Shown: piece after piece, positions 12,978 through 20,303 of the stretch
Numbering within the stretch: the first letter of the stretch is position 1
How the letters are laid out: every line of letters begins with the position of its first letter
Assembly: GCA_902490585.1 (NCBI GenBank)
Contig: CABUEI010000035.1
Location: 1 to 20,609 of the forward strand
DNA: 20,609 nt
Source of the DNA: an uncultured Oscillospiraceae bacterium
Lineage (GTDB): Bacteria; Bacillota; Clostridia; Oscillospirales; Ruminococcaceae
Direction: 5' to 3'
Position numbers and translations under genes: made by a program
The notes under the pieces: model-generated
What the model was told of the DNA's origin: nothing
The model's input: the letters and a program-made list of their open reading frames with translations, nothing else
Databases searched by the model: none

Positions 12978-14369
12978 TTATACCAGATCGTCCTCGTTGA
13001 AGGGGTCGCCGCATTCGGGGCAGAACTTCGGAGGATGTTCCGGATCGGCAGGTGCCCAGCCGCACTTGTCGCACTTGTACTTCTTGGGAGCTGCAGGCTT
13101 AGCCTTTCCACATTCTGCACAGAACTTACCGGTGTTTGTAGCACCGCATTCGCAGGTCCAGTTTGCAGGAGTGGGAGCAGCAGGAGCCGCACCTTCCTTG
13201 CTCTTGCCGCAGTTAGCACAGAACTTGCCTGTGTTTGACTGACCGCATTCGCATACCCATGCTTCAGGCTTCTTTGCACCGCATGATGAGCAGAAAGCAC
13301 CTGTGTTAGTAGCACCGCATGAGCACTTCCATCCACCGGGAGTAGGCTGCTGAGGTGTAGTCTGCTGAGGAGCGGCAGGCATACCGTTCAGTACGTTGTT
13401 ACCTGCATTCATAGCCATGTTCATGCCCATGAAGCCCATCATAGCACCGTTTTCGTTTGAACCTGCGGCTTCGATACCACGGGCAACAGCACCTGTCATC
13501 ATAGCACGCTGAACATCGCCGCCGAGCATTGTATCAGCTTTAAGACGATCTTTAAGAAGCTCTTTTGTTTCCTCGGAAATTGTGATAGGACCAAGACCGA
13601 TATTTGTAAGCATCAGACCTCTCTGTGCCCAGTTGTTAGCTGTTTCGTCCTTAGTCTTGTTGGTGAGGTTGTTGAGCTGGCTTGTGATCTGGTTGTAGCT
13701 GTAGCCCTCAGCTGAAAGCTGGTTTAACGCTACCATCAGTGATTGCATGAACTCGTTCTTGTACTGCTCGTTCTTGAATATGTCCTTAACATATACCTGA
13801 GGAGCATTTACGCCCTTGCTTACTACTTCTGAGTAGAACTTGCAGGCATTCTCGGCGTCTGGTATCTGAACCTCAAATGTGCCGTAGAAACGCAGGTCTA
13901 CTGTTGTATTATAACGGGGATCGGGGTAGGGGACAGGTGTTCCTGTACCAAAGGGGATGCCGGGCAGTTTCTGAAGATTGATGTAGATTACTCTCTGCTC
14001 TGTAGCAGGTGTTCCGCCGTATGTGAATCTTGAAATAAGATCCTTGAGTGAATCCTTGATCTGACCTGCAAAGATTGAAGGAGCAGTTGAGTTATCAAGT
14101 ATGTAACGTCCGGGTTCTGTAACAACGTTTGTTATCTTGCCGTTGTCGATTGTCAGCATACAGGTATTTTCTTCTACCATGATAGCCGAACCGTTGCTGA
14201 TAACGTTGTCCGTTCCCTTTACGTTACTGCTTCTGTCACTTCCGTTGTGCATCTTCACACCGTTTACAACAACTGTATCATTGTTGATAACGGGGCAGTG
14301 AATGGCTTCTTTCCAGGTATCTCCGAGAGTGCCTGAGAGTGCGCCTACAGCTGCTTTAATAAGTCCCAT
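12978..14369 (-). CDS. SPFH-domain protein with C-terminal zinc ribbons (YdjI-like)
   Basis: The 463-residue protein has an N-terminal SPFH (stomatin/prohibitin-like) domain (about 1-300), with the start MGLIKAAVGALSGTLGDTWKEAI and the later GLMLTNIGLGPITISEETKELLKDRLKAD segment as in Bacillus YdjI (COG4260). A Gly/Met/Asn-rich linker and a Pro/Thr/Gln hinge lead to four zinc ribbons (about 345-463): C-x-C...C-x2-C three times with CECGATNTGKFCAxCGKxK-like sequence, then CDKC...CPEC. SPFH proteins oligomerise on membranes; YdjI binds PspA-type proteins in Bacillus. It is third in the operon, 32 nt after its neighbour, with AAAGGAAAT before the start. The tandem ribbons are near repeats, a sign of internal duplication. 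Confidence 0.88.
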   Translation of the reverse strand: MGLIKAAVGALSGTLGDTWKEAIHCPVINNDTVVVNGVKMHNGSDRSSNVKGTDNVISNGSAIMVEENTCMLTIDNGKITNVVTEPGRYILDNSTAPSIFAGQIKDSLKDLISRFTYGGTPATEQRVIYINLQKLPGIPFGTGTPVPYPDPRYNTTVDLRFYGTFEVQIPDAENACKFYSEVVSKGVNAPQVYVKDIFKNEQYKNEFMQSLMVALNQLSAEGYSYNQITSQLNNLTNKTKDETANNWAQRGLMLTNIGLGPITISEETKELLKDRLKADTMLGGDVQRAMMTGAVARGIEAAGSNENGAMMGFMGMNMAMNAGNNVLNGMPAAPQQTTPQQPTPGGWKCSCGATNTGAFCSSCGAKKPEAWVCECGQSNTGKFCANCGKSKEGAAPAAPTPANWTCECGATNTGKFCAECGKAKPAAPKKYKCDKCGWAPADPEHPPKFCPECGDPFNEDDLV

Positions 14370-14401
14370 AGTAATATTTCCTTTCGTGTTGAGTTTTTAA
14401 T

Positions 14402-15175
14402 TTATTTGATTAAATTAAAATCGTTGACAAGCCATACACGGTCTGCGATTTCCGTGAAACCGCTTCCGCAGTACGGACATTTCTTTCCCCTATCCGATAC
14501 GTCAATCGGCGCACCGCAGTTGGGGCAGTTGCTTGAATATACAATACTTGACGTATGCTCGTGCATATCCTGCTTATAGGCAAGCGTTACACTGTAAGCC
14601 GTCTGTGTAAGCACAGGCTTTACACTGTCTGCCTTATCCTCAGGTACTCTTGCATATTCATACTGAAGAGAAATTTCAAATCTCGCCATTGCTTCCTTTA
14701 CTTTGTTCTGGTAACTCGAAATTCCGCAACGGTGAACTTTTATGTTATTGAATATCTCTTTTTCATTTCTGGCATTAAGGCTTGTGATACGGTTGTTTAC
14801 CTTGTTCACAAGGTCGTGTGTGAAATCGTCCGCCTTGAGCAATTCTGCATTTTTACGCATAATAGCGTTCAGAATAGCAACGATCGCATTCTTCGCCTTG
14901 ACTTCCATTCCTGCATAGCCGATTTCGGGGAAATCACGGGTTATTGCAGGACCGTACATTTCACTGAGTGCTGTAATGCCTTTAGGTGTTGTGGTTTCTT
15001 CCTTTAAGCCTTTATTTATAAGCTCCATCGTCTGTGACGGTGACATACCGAGGTATTTCTGTGTAGTGTGCCGCACTTTTTTCACAATAATAAGTACGGC
15101 AACCACTATTGCTATCAGAATTATCAGCGGAACAAGCCATCCGGCAACCGAAAGTGCCGTTGATACTCCGTCCAT
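14402..15175 (-). CDS. Membrane-anchored Tim44-like/zinc-ribbon protein (YdjG/YdjH-like)
   Basis: This is a 257-residue protein. An N-terminal transmembrane segment (about 11-32: WLVPLIILIAIVVAVLIIV) is followed by a helical region with SPSQTMELINKGLKEE, a central alpha/beta domain (about 95-205) resembling the Tim44-like fold, and a C-terminal zinc ribbon CPNCGAPID...CPYCGSG (about 220-240). It ends with VWLVNDFNLIK. The ribbon and the ending resemble those of the upstream gene product (CPNCGAPLE...CEYCGS and WVLTDFSGIR), so the two are distant paralogues. The start lies one base past the upstream stop. In Bacillus, YdjG and YdjH form a membrane complex with YdjI and PspA under envelope stress; I infer the same role by analogy. 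Confidence 0.75.
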   Translation of the reverse strand: MDGVSTALSVAGWLVPLIILIAIVVAVLIIVKKVRHTTQKYLGMSPSQTMELINKGLKEETTTPKGITALSEMYGPAITRDFPEIGYAGMEVKAKNAIVAILNAIMRKNAELLKADDFTHDLVNKVNNRITSLNARNEKEIFNNIKVHRCGISSYQNKVKEAMARFEISLQYEYARVPEDKADSVKPVLTQTAYSVTLAYKQDMHEHTSSIVYSSNCPNCGAPIDVSDRGKKCPYCGSGFTEIADRVWLVNDFNLIK

Positions 15176-15176
15176 A

Positions 15177-16097
15177 TTATACTCCCTTTATACCGTCATC
15201 GGTGGTGTCGTTTCTGATACCGGAGAAATCTGTGAGTACCCATGTATACTGACCTGTTGTTACAACAGAACCGCAGTATTCGCAAACGCCGGACGAAGAG
15301 ATCTCAAGGGGAGCACCGCAGTTCGGGCAGTTGTGACCGTTCATAGCACCTGTTTCGGTCTTTGTCTGAACACCGAGCGAACGTACAAACTTCATCTTGT
15401 ACTTCTGTACCCAACGTGTAGTCTTGTCGCCTCTTATGATGTTGCCTGTCTTTTCGTCTACCTGGTAATCAATCATTCTCGATGTAAGGTAAGCGGTTAC
15501 ATATTCAAACTGTGAGTCACGCTCATACGATGTGAGGTAAGCTGTATCAATAGCGATGCTTTCATAATGGTAAACAACGCCCTGGTCGATCTTTGCCTGT
15601 ACCTGCTTGCAGGTCGTATTATAGAGGTTCTCATGCATTACAGGGCGAACGGGAGTTAAATCACGGTTGCACCATGCGTTTTCGATATCTATGTATACCT
15701 GCTTTGTAAATGTGATAAAGTCAGATGCCGAGAAGTTCGGGTCACCCTGCTTTATGATGCTTTCAATCTGTTCGGTTCTGTTGGGAAGTACAACGTTAGC
15801 ACCGTTCATGGATGAAGGTCGTGTAGTACCGCCGCCGGTGGATTTTTTCTTTCCGCCGATAACAGAGATAAGGATTATTACAACTACAACACCGACTACG
15901 ATAAATGTAAAGAATGGGTCGGAATCACCGCTGCTACTGCTACTGCTGTCGTAATAATCGTAGCCGCCTCCGCCATAATCACCGCCGCCGTAGTCACCGC
16001 CTCCGCCATAATCATTGTTGTCGAATGCGCTTACGGAAAAGCAGAGCAGAAGTGCCGCTGTTAATGTTGCAACTGCCGCCGCAATAAATTTTTTCAT
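15177..16097 (-). CDS. Secreted/anchored Gly-Tyr-rich zinc-ribbon protein (YdjG/YdjH-like), first gene of operon
   Basis: The 306-residue protein has a cleavable-looking signal sequence (residues 1-24, ending VSA before FDNN). A low-complexity Gly/Tyr/Asp stretch (about 25-62) with YGGGGDYGGGDYGGGG repeats and a Ser run follows, then one transmembrane helix (about 66-88), a Pro/Ser linker, a Tim44-like domain (about 110-245) and a zinc ribbon CPNCGAPLEISSSGVCEYCGS with the WVLTDFSGIR tail. The signal plus one helix would give a looped topology with the ribbon in the cytoplasm. Bacterial TPM/Tim44-like membrane proteins share this Gly-rich extracytoplasmic face. The ribosome site GGGAG lies 8 nt before the ATG. 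It is transcribed from the consensus promoter at 16146-16174. Confidence 0.8.
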   Translation of the reverse strand: MKKFIAAAVATLTAALLLCFSVSAFDNNDYGGGGDYGGGDYGGGGYDYYDSSSSSSGDSDPFFTFIVVGVVVVIILISVIGGKKKSTGGGTTRPSSMNGANVVLPNRTEQIESIIKQGDPNFSASDFITFTKQVYIDIENAWCNRDLTPVRPVMHENLYNTTCKQVQAKIDQGVVYHYESIAIDTAYLTSYERDSQFEYVTAYLTSRMIDYQVDEKTGNIIRGDKTTRWVQKYKMKFVRSLGVQTKTETGAMNGHNCPNCGAPLEISSSGVCEYCGSVVTTGQYTWVLTDFSGIRNDTTDDGIKGV

Positions 16098-16111
16098 ACT
16101 ATTCTCCCTTA

Positions 16112-16125
16112 ACGGATAAGTCCGT
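16112..16125 (-). other. Leader hairpin of the SPFH operon
   Basis: ACGGA/TCCGT with loop TAAG forms a perfect small dyad between the promoter and the ribosome site. It may be an operator or mRNA stabiliser; too short to say more. Confidence 0.35.
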
Positions 16126-16145
16126 AACTTAAATTTTCACATTTA

Positions 16146-16174
16146 ATTATACAATAGTTCTATGAAAATGTCAA
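16146..16174 (-). promoter_or_regulatory. Consensus sigma-A promoter of the SPFH/zinc-ribbon operon
   Basis: On the minus strand there is a perfect TTGACA (16174-16169), a 17-nt spacer and a perfect TATAAT (16151-16146). The leader is about 40 nt. Confidence 0.9.
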
Positions 16175-16220
16175 GAATTGTGGGCAGATTGTGGTGAAAT
16201 TGATGCAACTTTACTTTTTT

Positions 16221-17912
16221 TCACACAGCTCCGACCTGATTGGTTTTTCGTATATACTTTGCAGGTATTGGTTTTCTGAGTTTCCATATTATGTTCATTG
16301 GCTTTGAACCTTCATATGATACAAAATCCGCAAGTCCGAGGAAAGTGTATGGCATAGCACCAAGTTTTGAATTCTTGTATTCGCGTACAAACAGCATAAT
16401 ATTACTGTTTTCTTTTCGATGATTTATGTAACGCTGACCTGTCCTGCTCTGCGGAGTGATCGTGCTCTGGCTCTGCCAGTGGAAAAGAGTATCCGTCTGG
16501 GAATAGTCGTTATACATAGTAGTAGGCGAATAATCCTTATCTGATTTATTGAGTGTTATAAACAGCAGATCGGTTTTCTTGTTTTCCAGATATTTGGCAC
16601 CTTCACGCAGAGTGTTTGGTTTCATAAAATCCAGCGCGACAAGTATCTGGTCACGCGTATATGTGCAATGGACATCAAGAGGGCAGTCGTAACCGATTTC
16701 GAGCGGTTCATCAACAAAATCGATTCTGTCATATTTATAATACAGCAGATCAAGTATTTCCGACAGAAGGACAGGTGATTCGGCTAAACGTCCGAACCCA
16801 TCAAGCAAACCGGAAAAACCGCATTCTTCCCACGATTTCTGCCATATTGTGAACTGGAGCATCTGCAGCATTCTCAGCTGTGTGCAATTGAAGTCATTGA
16901 TTGAAAGTGTATTGATCTTTGGTAAGTAGTCGATAACGAATTCGATCCATCTGTGCGAATCCATATATGAAAGACGTGGCAAAGCTTTTGTTATTACATC
17001 TTCCAATCGTTCATCAAAGTTTTCTTTGACACCCGCCTGCACACAAAGTCTCGCAAAGCTTGTTTTAGTAGCATAAACCGAGCTGACATCTATGTTGTAG
17101 TAATTAAGGAAATTACCAAGCGTTAAGTCCATACCTGAATCTTCGGCGAATGCCTGAATTCTTCTGATTATAGCAGATTTGTTTCCGAGAGATTGTTTGA
17201 TGTTATCAAGGATATAATTCTGTGCTTGTTTTTCAAGCTTTATATAACACCCTCTCGGCAGGAGAGGAAAGCCTTTTTCGATTTCATCTTTTACGTTTGT
17301 GTCTGGTGTGTCGAGCAATGCCGAAAACTTTGATTCAAAGTTATATTTTCTGTTAGCCTGACCTATAAAATCAAGAACTGTCAGGCATTCCTTATCTTCG
17401 CTAAGTCTGAGACCGCGACCGAGCTGCTGAAGGAAAACAGTAAGAGATTCGGTAGGTCGCAGAAACATTACTGTGTTTACAGAAGGAATATCAACACCCT
17501 CATTATACAAGTCAACAGTGAAAATAAATCTTATATCGCCGTTGATCAGCATTGACTGCGCCGATTCTCTGTCTTGTTTTGAACTGTCGGCAGTAAGTGA
17601 AATTGAAGGTATACTGCTTTCGTTAAAGCGTTTAGCCATATACTCCGCGTGCTCTTTTGAAACGCAGAATCCAAGTCCCTTCATAGCGTCAATATCAGTG
17701 GTGTACTTTTTGATCTGACGAATAATCATCATTACACGAATGTCATTACCGGTGTAAATTTTGGATAATTCAGTTTTGTCATATCCGCCACGTGACCATT
17801 TTACATCTTTTAGGTCAACTTCATCCGATATTCCGAAATAATGAAACGGGCAGAGCGATAGTCGATAAGGCTCACAAAGATGTGAAAGAATAAATCTCCA
17901 TATTTCAAAAAA
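16221..17912 (-). pseudogene. PLD/DEAD-helicase/DUF3427 protein, C-terminal half only
   Basis: The frame is open from 17912 (a stop lies just beyond) and has no start with a ribosome site. The internal Met codons near 17732 lie inside a conserved block. Readable sequence begins near the family phrase LCPFHYFGISDEVDLKDVKW, runs through SRGGYDKTELSKIYTGND and helicase domain 2 (motif IV FCVSKEHAEYMA, motif V VDLYNEGVDIP, motif VI QQLGRGLR), then a long DUF3427 region to the stop. Helicase domain 1 (Walker A and DEAD box) is missing, so no ATPase activity is expected. The upstream sequence runs straight into the terminator of the ars-like operon. The PLD half of the same family lies at 20304-20609 on this strand. 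The codons of the remaining part show no internal stop, so the break may be recent. Confidence 0.8.
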
Positions 17913-17945
17913 TCAACCCGCCCCTGAGCCATTCAGGGACGGGTT
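17907..17945 (-). terminator. Terminator of the arsR-permease-thioredoxin operon
   Basis: The stem AACCCG/CGGGTT continues into CCCTGA/TCAGGG with one C-A mismatch and loop GCCAT, and is followed on the minus strand by GATTTTTT. It lies 10 nt past the thioredoxin-like gene and right at the broken edge of the helicase gene. Confidence 0.88.
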
Positions 17946-17955
17946 TCAAGCGTAT

Positions 17956-18297
17956 TTACTTCTTAACGATTTCAGCTATCTCCGCAGGCTTCAAAACTCT
18001 GCCCACCGACACGACCTTTTCGTTTATTACGAGTGCAGGCATTGACATTGCACCGTACTCCATGATCTTTTGCAGATCGGTGACATACTCCACCTCAATG
18101 CCCATACCCTCGACAGCTTTCAGAGTGTTTTCATAAAGCTGATTACAGCAGCCCGTACCGAGAACTTTGATACAGCAGATACCCTCAACCTTTTCTCCGC
18201 AGCAGGTCGATGTGACTTCGCTTGCAGACTGTGAATTTCCGCAGCAGCAAGTTGTTTCAGCCTTTGTTTCTTCCTTTTTCTTTCCAAATAGTGCCAT
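17956..18297 (-). CDS. Thioredoxin-fold protein with Cys-rich N-terminal extension
   Basis: The 113-residue protein joins a Cys-rich extension (about 1-42, with CCC, CC and CC clusters and many Lys) to a small thioredoxin/glutaredoxin-like domain (about 43-113) of the TM0996/MTH895 'redox-active disulfide protein 2' type, usually found beside ArsP-type permeases. The cis-Pro loop MSMPALVINEKVVSVGRVLKP is intact. The active site is GTGCCNQL: two adjacent cysteines instead of the usual CxxC, so the canonical resolving Cys is absent. I chose the ATG at 18297 because AGGAGG lies 7 nt upstream; a longer frame to 18615 lies within the permease gene. It probably binds or reduces the metalloid handled by the permease. 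Confidence 0.85.
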   Translation of the reverse strand: MALFGKKKEETKAETTCCCGNSQSASEVTSTCCGEKVEGICCIKVLGTGCCNQLYENTLKAVEGMGIEVEYVTDLQKIMEYGAMSMPALVINEKVVSVGRVLKPAEIAEIVKK

Positions 18298-18308
18298 AAT
18301 GTTTCCTC

Positions 18309-19322
18309 CTAAATTATATAGTTTTGAATGATATTGAAGAAATATCCCACAAGGATAATTCCAACCGTACAGATTGCGATGAAAATGCCGAGTAATTTCG
18401 GCTTGATAGCCTTTTTCAGCATTATCATCGACGGCAGTGACAGCGTGGTGACACCCATCATAAAACTGAGTGCCACGCCAAGCCTTGCGCCCTTTGCAAG
18501 CAGAGCCTCGGCTATGGGGATACAGCCGAATATGTCCGCATACATTGGGATACCGCAGATAGTGGCTATAATAACTCCGAACGGATTGCCCGTGCCGAGT
18601 ACCTTTATTATCCATTCTTCTGGTATCCAGTTATGGATAAATGCACCGATACCAACTCCGACCAGCACATAGGGAAAGACCTTTTTCACAGTTTCCGTGA
18701 CCTGTTCCCATGAATATTTCAGCCTGTCACGCTTTGTCAGTTCATTTTGCGGAGTGTCAATGCTCTTGCCGTTGCGTATAAACTCCTCGACCTCACTTTC
18801 AAGGTGCAGCTTTTCGATCAGCGTACCGCCGACCACAGCTATGACAAGTCCGACGATCACATACACCACAGCGACCTTCCAGCCGAATATGCTCATCAGA
18901 AGAATAAGAGAGCCGAGATCAACCATTGGCGATGAGATCAGGAATGAGAATGTCACTCCCAACGGCAGTCCAGCACTTGTGAAGCCGATGAATAACGGTA
19001 TCGACGAACAGGAGCAGAACGGTGTGACCGTACCAAGCAAGGCGGCAATGCAGTTTGCACCGATGCCGTGAAACCGTCCGAGTATCTTCTTTGTCCTCTC
19101 AGGCGGAAAATGGCTCTGAATGTAGGATATAAGGAATATCACCACACCGAGCAGAACCATGATCTTGATCACATCATAGATGAAAAACTGCACACTTCCG
19201 CCAATTTTTCCGCTTGTATCAAGACCGCAGGCGTTCAGCACCGAGCCGATCAGCCTGTTCAGCCATTTCATACCGAGAATTTCGTCTTTTATGAAGTCCC
19301 AAATTCCCATAAAGTACCTCAT
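18309..19322 (-). CDS. ArsP/DUF318-type permease (COG0701), probable metalloid or metal efflux
   Basis: This 337-residue membrane protein has about eight to ten helices in two homologous halves. The first half holds the family hallmark TVTPFCSCSSIPLFIGF (about 100-116) and the following PLGVTFSFLISSPMVD. The second holds GIPMYADIFGCIPIAEALL (about 258-276) and LGVALSFMMGVTTLSLPSMIM. Proteins of this family in an operon with ArsR export trivalent organoarsenicals (Campylobacter ArsP) or, in other bacteria, have been linked to copper/zinc or antimony; the CxC in the first repeat may be a metal ligand. The start has GGAGG 7 nt upstream. The stop codon overlaps the ribosome site of the thioredoxin-like gene, indicating coupling. 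Confidence 0.88.
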   Translation of the reverse strand: MRYFMGIWDFIKDEILGMKWLNRLIGSVLNACGLDTSGKIGGSVQFFIYDVIKIMVLLGVVIFLISYIQSHFPPERTKKILGRFHGIGANCIAALLGTVTPFCSCSSIPLFIGFTSAGLPLGVTFSFLISSPMVDLGSLILLMSIFGWKVAVVYVIVGLVIAVVGGTLIEKLHLESEVEEFIRNGKSIDTPQNELTKRDRLKYSWEQVTETVKKVFPYVLVGVGIGAFIHNWIPEEWIIKVLGTGNPFGVIIATICGIPMYADIFGCIPIAEALLAKGARLGVALSFMMGVTTLSLPSMIMLKKAIKPKLLGIFIAICTVGIILVGYFFNIIQNYII

Positions 19323-19397
19323 AAGTATACCTCCAATAAATATATTTGAATTTATCTATACATACTGCAAATAAAATTCCGTGTTCCCACGGACATT

Positions 19398-19703
19398 TTA
19401 TTTACAGCAGCATTCTCCGCTGTCAGACACTTTTGTCAGCTCACGCAAAGCATTCACGGCAATCTCTGTCCCCTCCGCAGAAATGGAGTAGTACATCCAC
19501 TTGCCCTCTTTTCTGCCGACCACAAGACCGCTGTCACAGAGGATCTTCATGTGGTGGGAGAGCGTGGGCTGGGTACACTGCATAGCTTCCAGCAGCTTGC
19601 AGGCACATTTCTCGCCATTTTGCAAAAGCCTGAATATCTGCACCCTGTTCTCATCGCACAAAGCCTTGAAAATCACGGTGATCTGTTTGCTTGTCAGTTC
19701 CAT
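19398..19703 (-). CDS. ArsR/SmtB-family metalloid-responsive repressor
   Basis: The 101-residue protein has a winged helix-turn-helix: FKALCDENRVQIFRLLQNGEKCACKLLEAM, then recognition helix QPTLSHHMKILCDSGLVVGRKEGKWMYY. The CAC pair in helix 3 corresponds to the ELCVC As(III)/Sb(III)-binding motif of ArsR. A further cluster, ECCCK, is at the C-terminus, and Cys16 and Cys42 are also available. It heads the operon under the promoter/operator at 19728-19761. It is expected to bind DNA as a dimer and fall off when metalloid is bound. The gap to the permease start is 75 nt with no terminator seen, so all three are probably co-transcribed. Confidence 0.92.
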   Translation of the reverse strand: MELTSKQITVIFKALCDENRVQIFRLLQNGEKCACKLLEAMQCTQPTLSHHMKILCDSGLVVGRKEGKWMYYSISAEGTEIAVNALRELTKVSDSGECCCK

Positions 19704-19727
19704 TTGCTCACCTCATATTGATGATTT

Positions 19728-19761
19728 TCTATATTATATCACATAGATTGAAGTTTGTCAA
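19728..19761 (-). promoter_or_regulatory. Promoter and probable ArsR operator
   Basis: On the minus strand a perfect TTGACA (19761-19756) and a perfect TATAAT (19738-19733) are 17 nt apart. The dyad TCTAT(N10)ATAGA (19728-19747) covers the -10 box, the usual place for an ArsR operator; this assignment is inferred. Confidence 0.8.
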
Positions 19762-19818
19762 TGGGTTTTGAAATATTTTTATTGCGATTTTCACTGAGGA
19801 TTTTCTCCGTATTACTGC

Positions 19819-19855
19819 GCCCTGCACAAGAATTATTACAAATAATTCGCAGGGC
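19819..19855. other. Strong dyad between divergent promoters
   Basis: GCCCTGC (19819-19825) pairs with GCAGGGC (19849-19855), enclosing AATTATT/AATAATT (19831-19847). It lies between the arsR promoter and the small gene at 19915, without a T tract on either strand, so it is not an obvious terminator. It could be an operator, a recombination site or an element end. Confidence 0.4.
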
Positions 19856-19878
19856 TGGACTCCGAAATAATCATAGGC

Positions 19879-19884
19879 TATAAT
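19879..19884 (+). promoter_or_regulatory. Possible promoter -10 of the small gene at 19915
   Basis: There is a perfect TATAAT with a weak -35, TGGACT at 19856-19861, 17 nt upstream. The leader is short. Confidence 0.5.
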
Positions 19885-19914
19885 ATAGCTATTATGAAAT
19901 TGGAGGTGCTGTAT

Positions 19915-20127
19915 ATGTTGGATATACCCGAATTGGAAATGCCCCGAAGCTGTAAGGTAACAACCGTATGCAACGGCAAGCGTGAGGTCTGGACGGACTA
20001 TGAACAGGCAAAGGCATTTTTTCTTGAAATGATGATGACCACCGAGGGCGAGGAGCGTGACCGTGCGGAGTGTGTTTATATCCAGCTCATACACGGACTT
20101 GGCGAGTGTTCGGATGAGGACGAATAA
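19915..20127 (+). CDS. Small acidic accessory protein of unknown function
   Basis: The product is 70 residues from the ATG at 19915, which has GGAGG 8 nt upstream. An upstream in-frame ATG at 19894 has no ribosome site, so the shorter product is preferred. It reads MLDIPELEMPRSCKVTTVCN... then YEQAKAFFLEMMMTTEGEERDRAECVYIQLIHG and an acidic SDEDE end. I recall similar small proteins (PxxCKVTxVCNGxRxxF...A..F...M...EGxE..RY..I...L..G) in conjugative elements of gut Clostridia, where they have no assigned role; this hints that the island came on such an element. It is divergent from the ars-like operon and closed by the terminator at 20133. Confidence 0.75.
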   Translation: MLDIPELEMPRSCKVTTVCNGKREVWTDYEQAKAFFLEMMMTTEGEERDRAECVYIQLIHGLGECSDEDE

Positions 20128-20132
20128 TCACA

Positions 20133-20162
20133 AAAAGGCTTTGCAGAAATGCAGAGCCTTTT
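20133..20162 (+). terminator. Terminator after the small accessory gene
   Basis: A near-perfect stem AAAAGGCTTTGCA/TGCAGAGCCTTTT with loop GAAA lies 6 nt past the stop codon; the T tract is part of the stem, so it could work in both directions. Confidence 0.85.
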
Positions 20163-20237
20163 ACTTTGCCATCAGACGAACGGAAATGCCACTTAGAGCC
20201 GTCTACATTGTTTATGGGGGAAACCATATCGACTGAT

Positions 20238-20284
20238 AAAAAAACAGTGCTATGCCTTCCGTACACGTTTACGGAGGACATAGC
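20238..20284 (-). terminator. Minus-strand terminator after the PLD fragment
   Basis: GCTATG/CATAGC encloses CTTCCGTA/TACGGAGG, followed on the minus strand by ACTG and seven T residues. It lies 20 nt past the stop codon of the PLD fragment and would stop its transcript before the island. Confidence 0.8.
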
Positions 20285-20303
20285 TCTTATCTTATGTCAT
20301 TAT

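Larger units (their letters stand above)
17907..20303. mobile_element. Metal/metalloid-resistance island replacing part of a helicase gene
   Basis: Everything between the two remnants of the PLD-helicase gene is foreign to it: a terminator, a three-gene efflux operon, a divergent small gene and two more terminators. No integrase, transposase or clear direct repeat at the edges was found, so the mechanism is unknown and the boundaries are approximate. The replaced part corresponds to helicase domain 1 and adjacent linker. Confidence 0.45.

Noticed and set aside
12978..13336. Frames on both strands across the zinc-ribbon repeats (for example 12896-13336 minus and 12958-13242 plus)
   Set aside because: Shadows of the repetitive Cys-rich C-terminus of the SPFH gene.
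15930..16020. The Gly/Tyr/Ser low-complexity stretch as a CRISPR-like or microsatellite array
   Set aside because: It is coding sequence for a Gly-rich linker in the first gene of the SPFH operon; repeats are short and codon-based.
16221..17732. Treating the 503-codon frame as an intact helicase
   Set aside because: The conserved family sequence continues upstream of the Met codon into open frame without a start, and Walker A and DEAD motifs are absent.
17956..18615. A 219-residue start for the thioredoxin-like gene
   Set aside because: The extra N-terminal part overlaps the permease gene in another frame and looks like a shadow; the ATG at 18297 has AGGAGG upstream.
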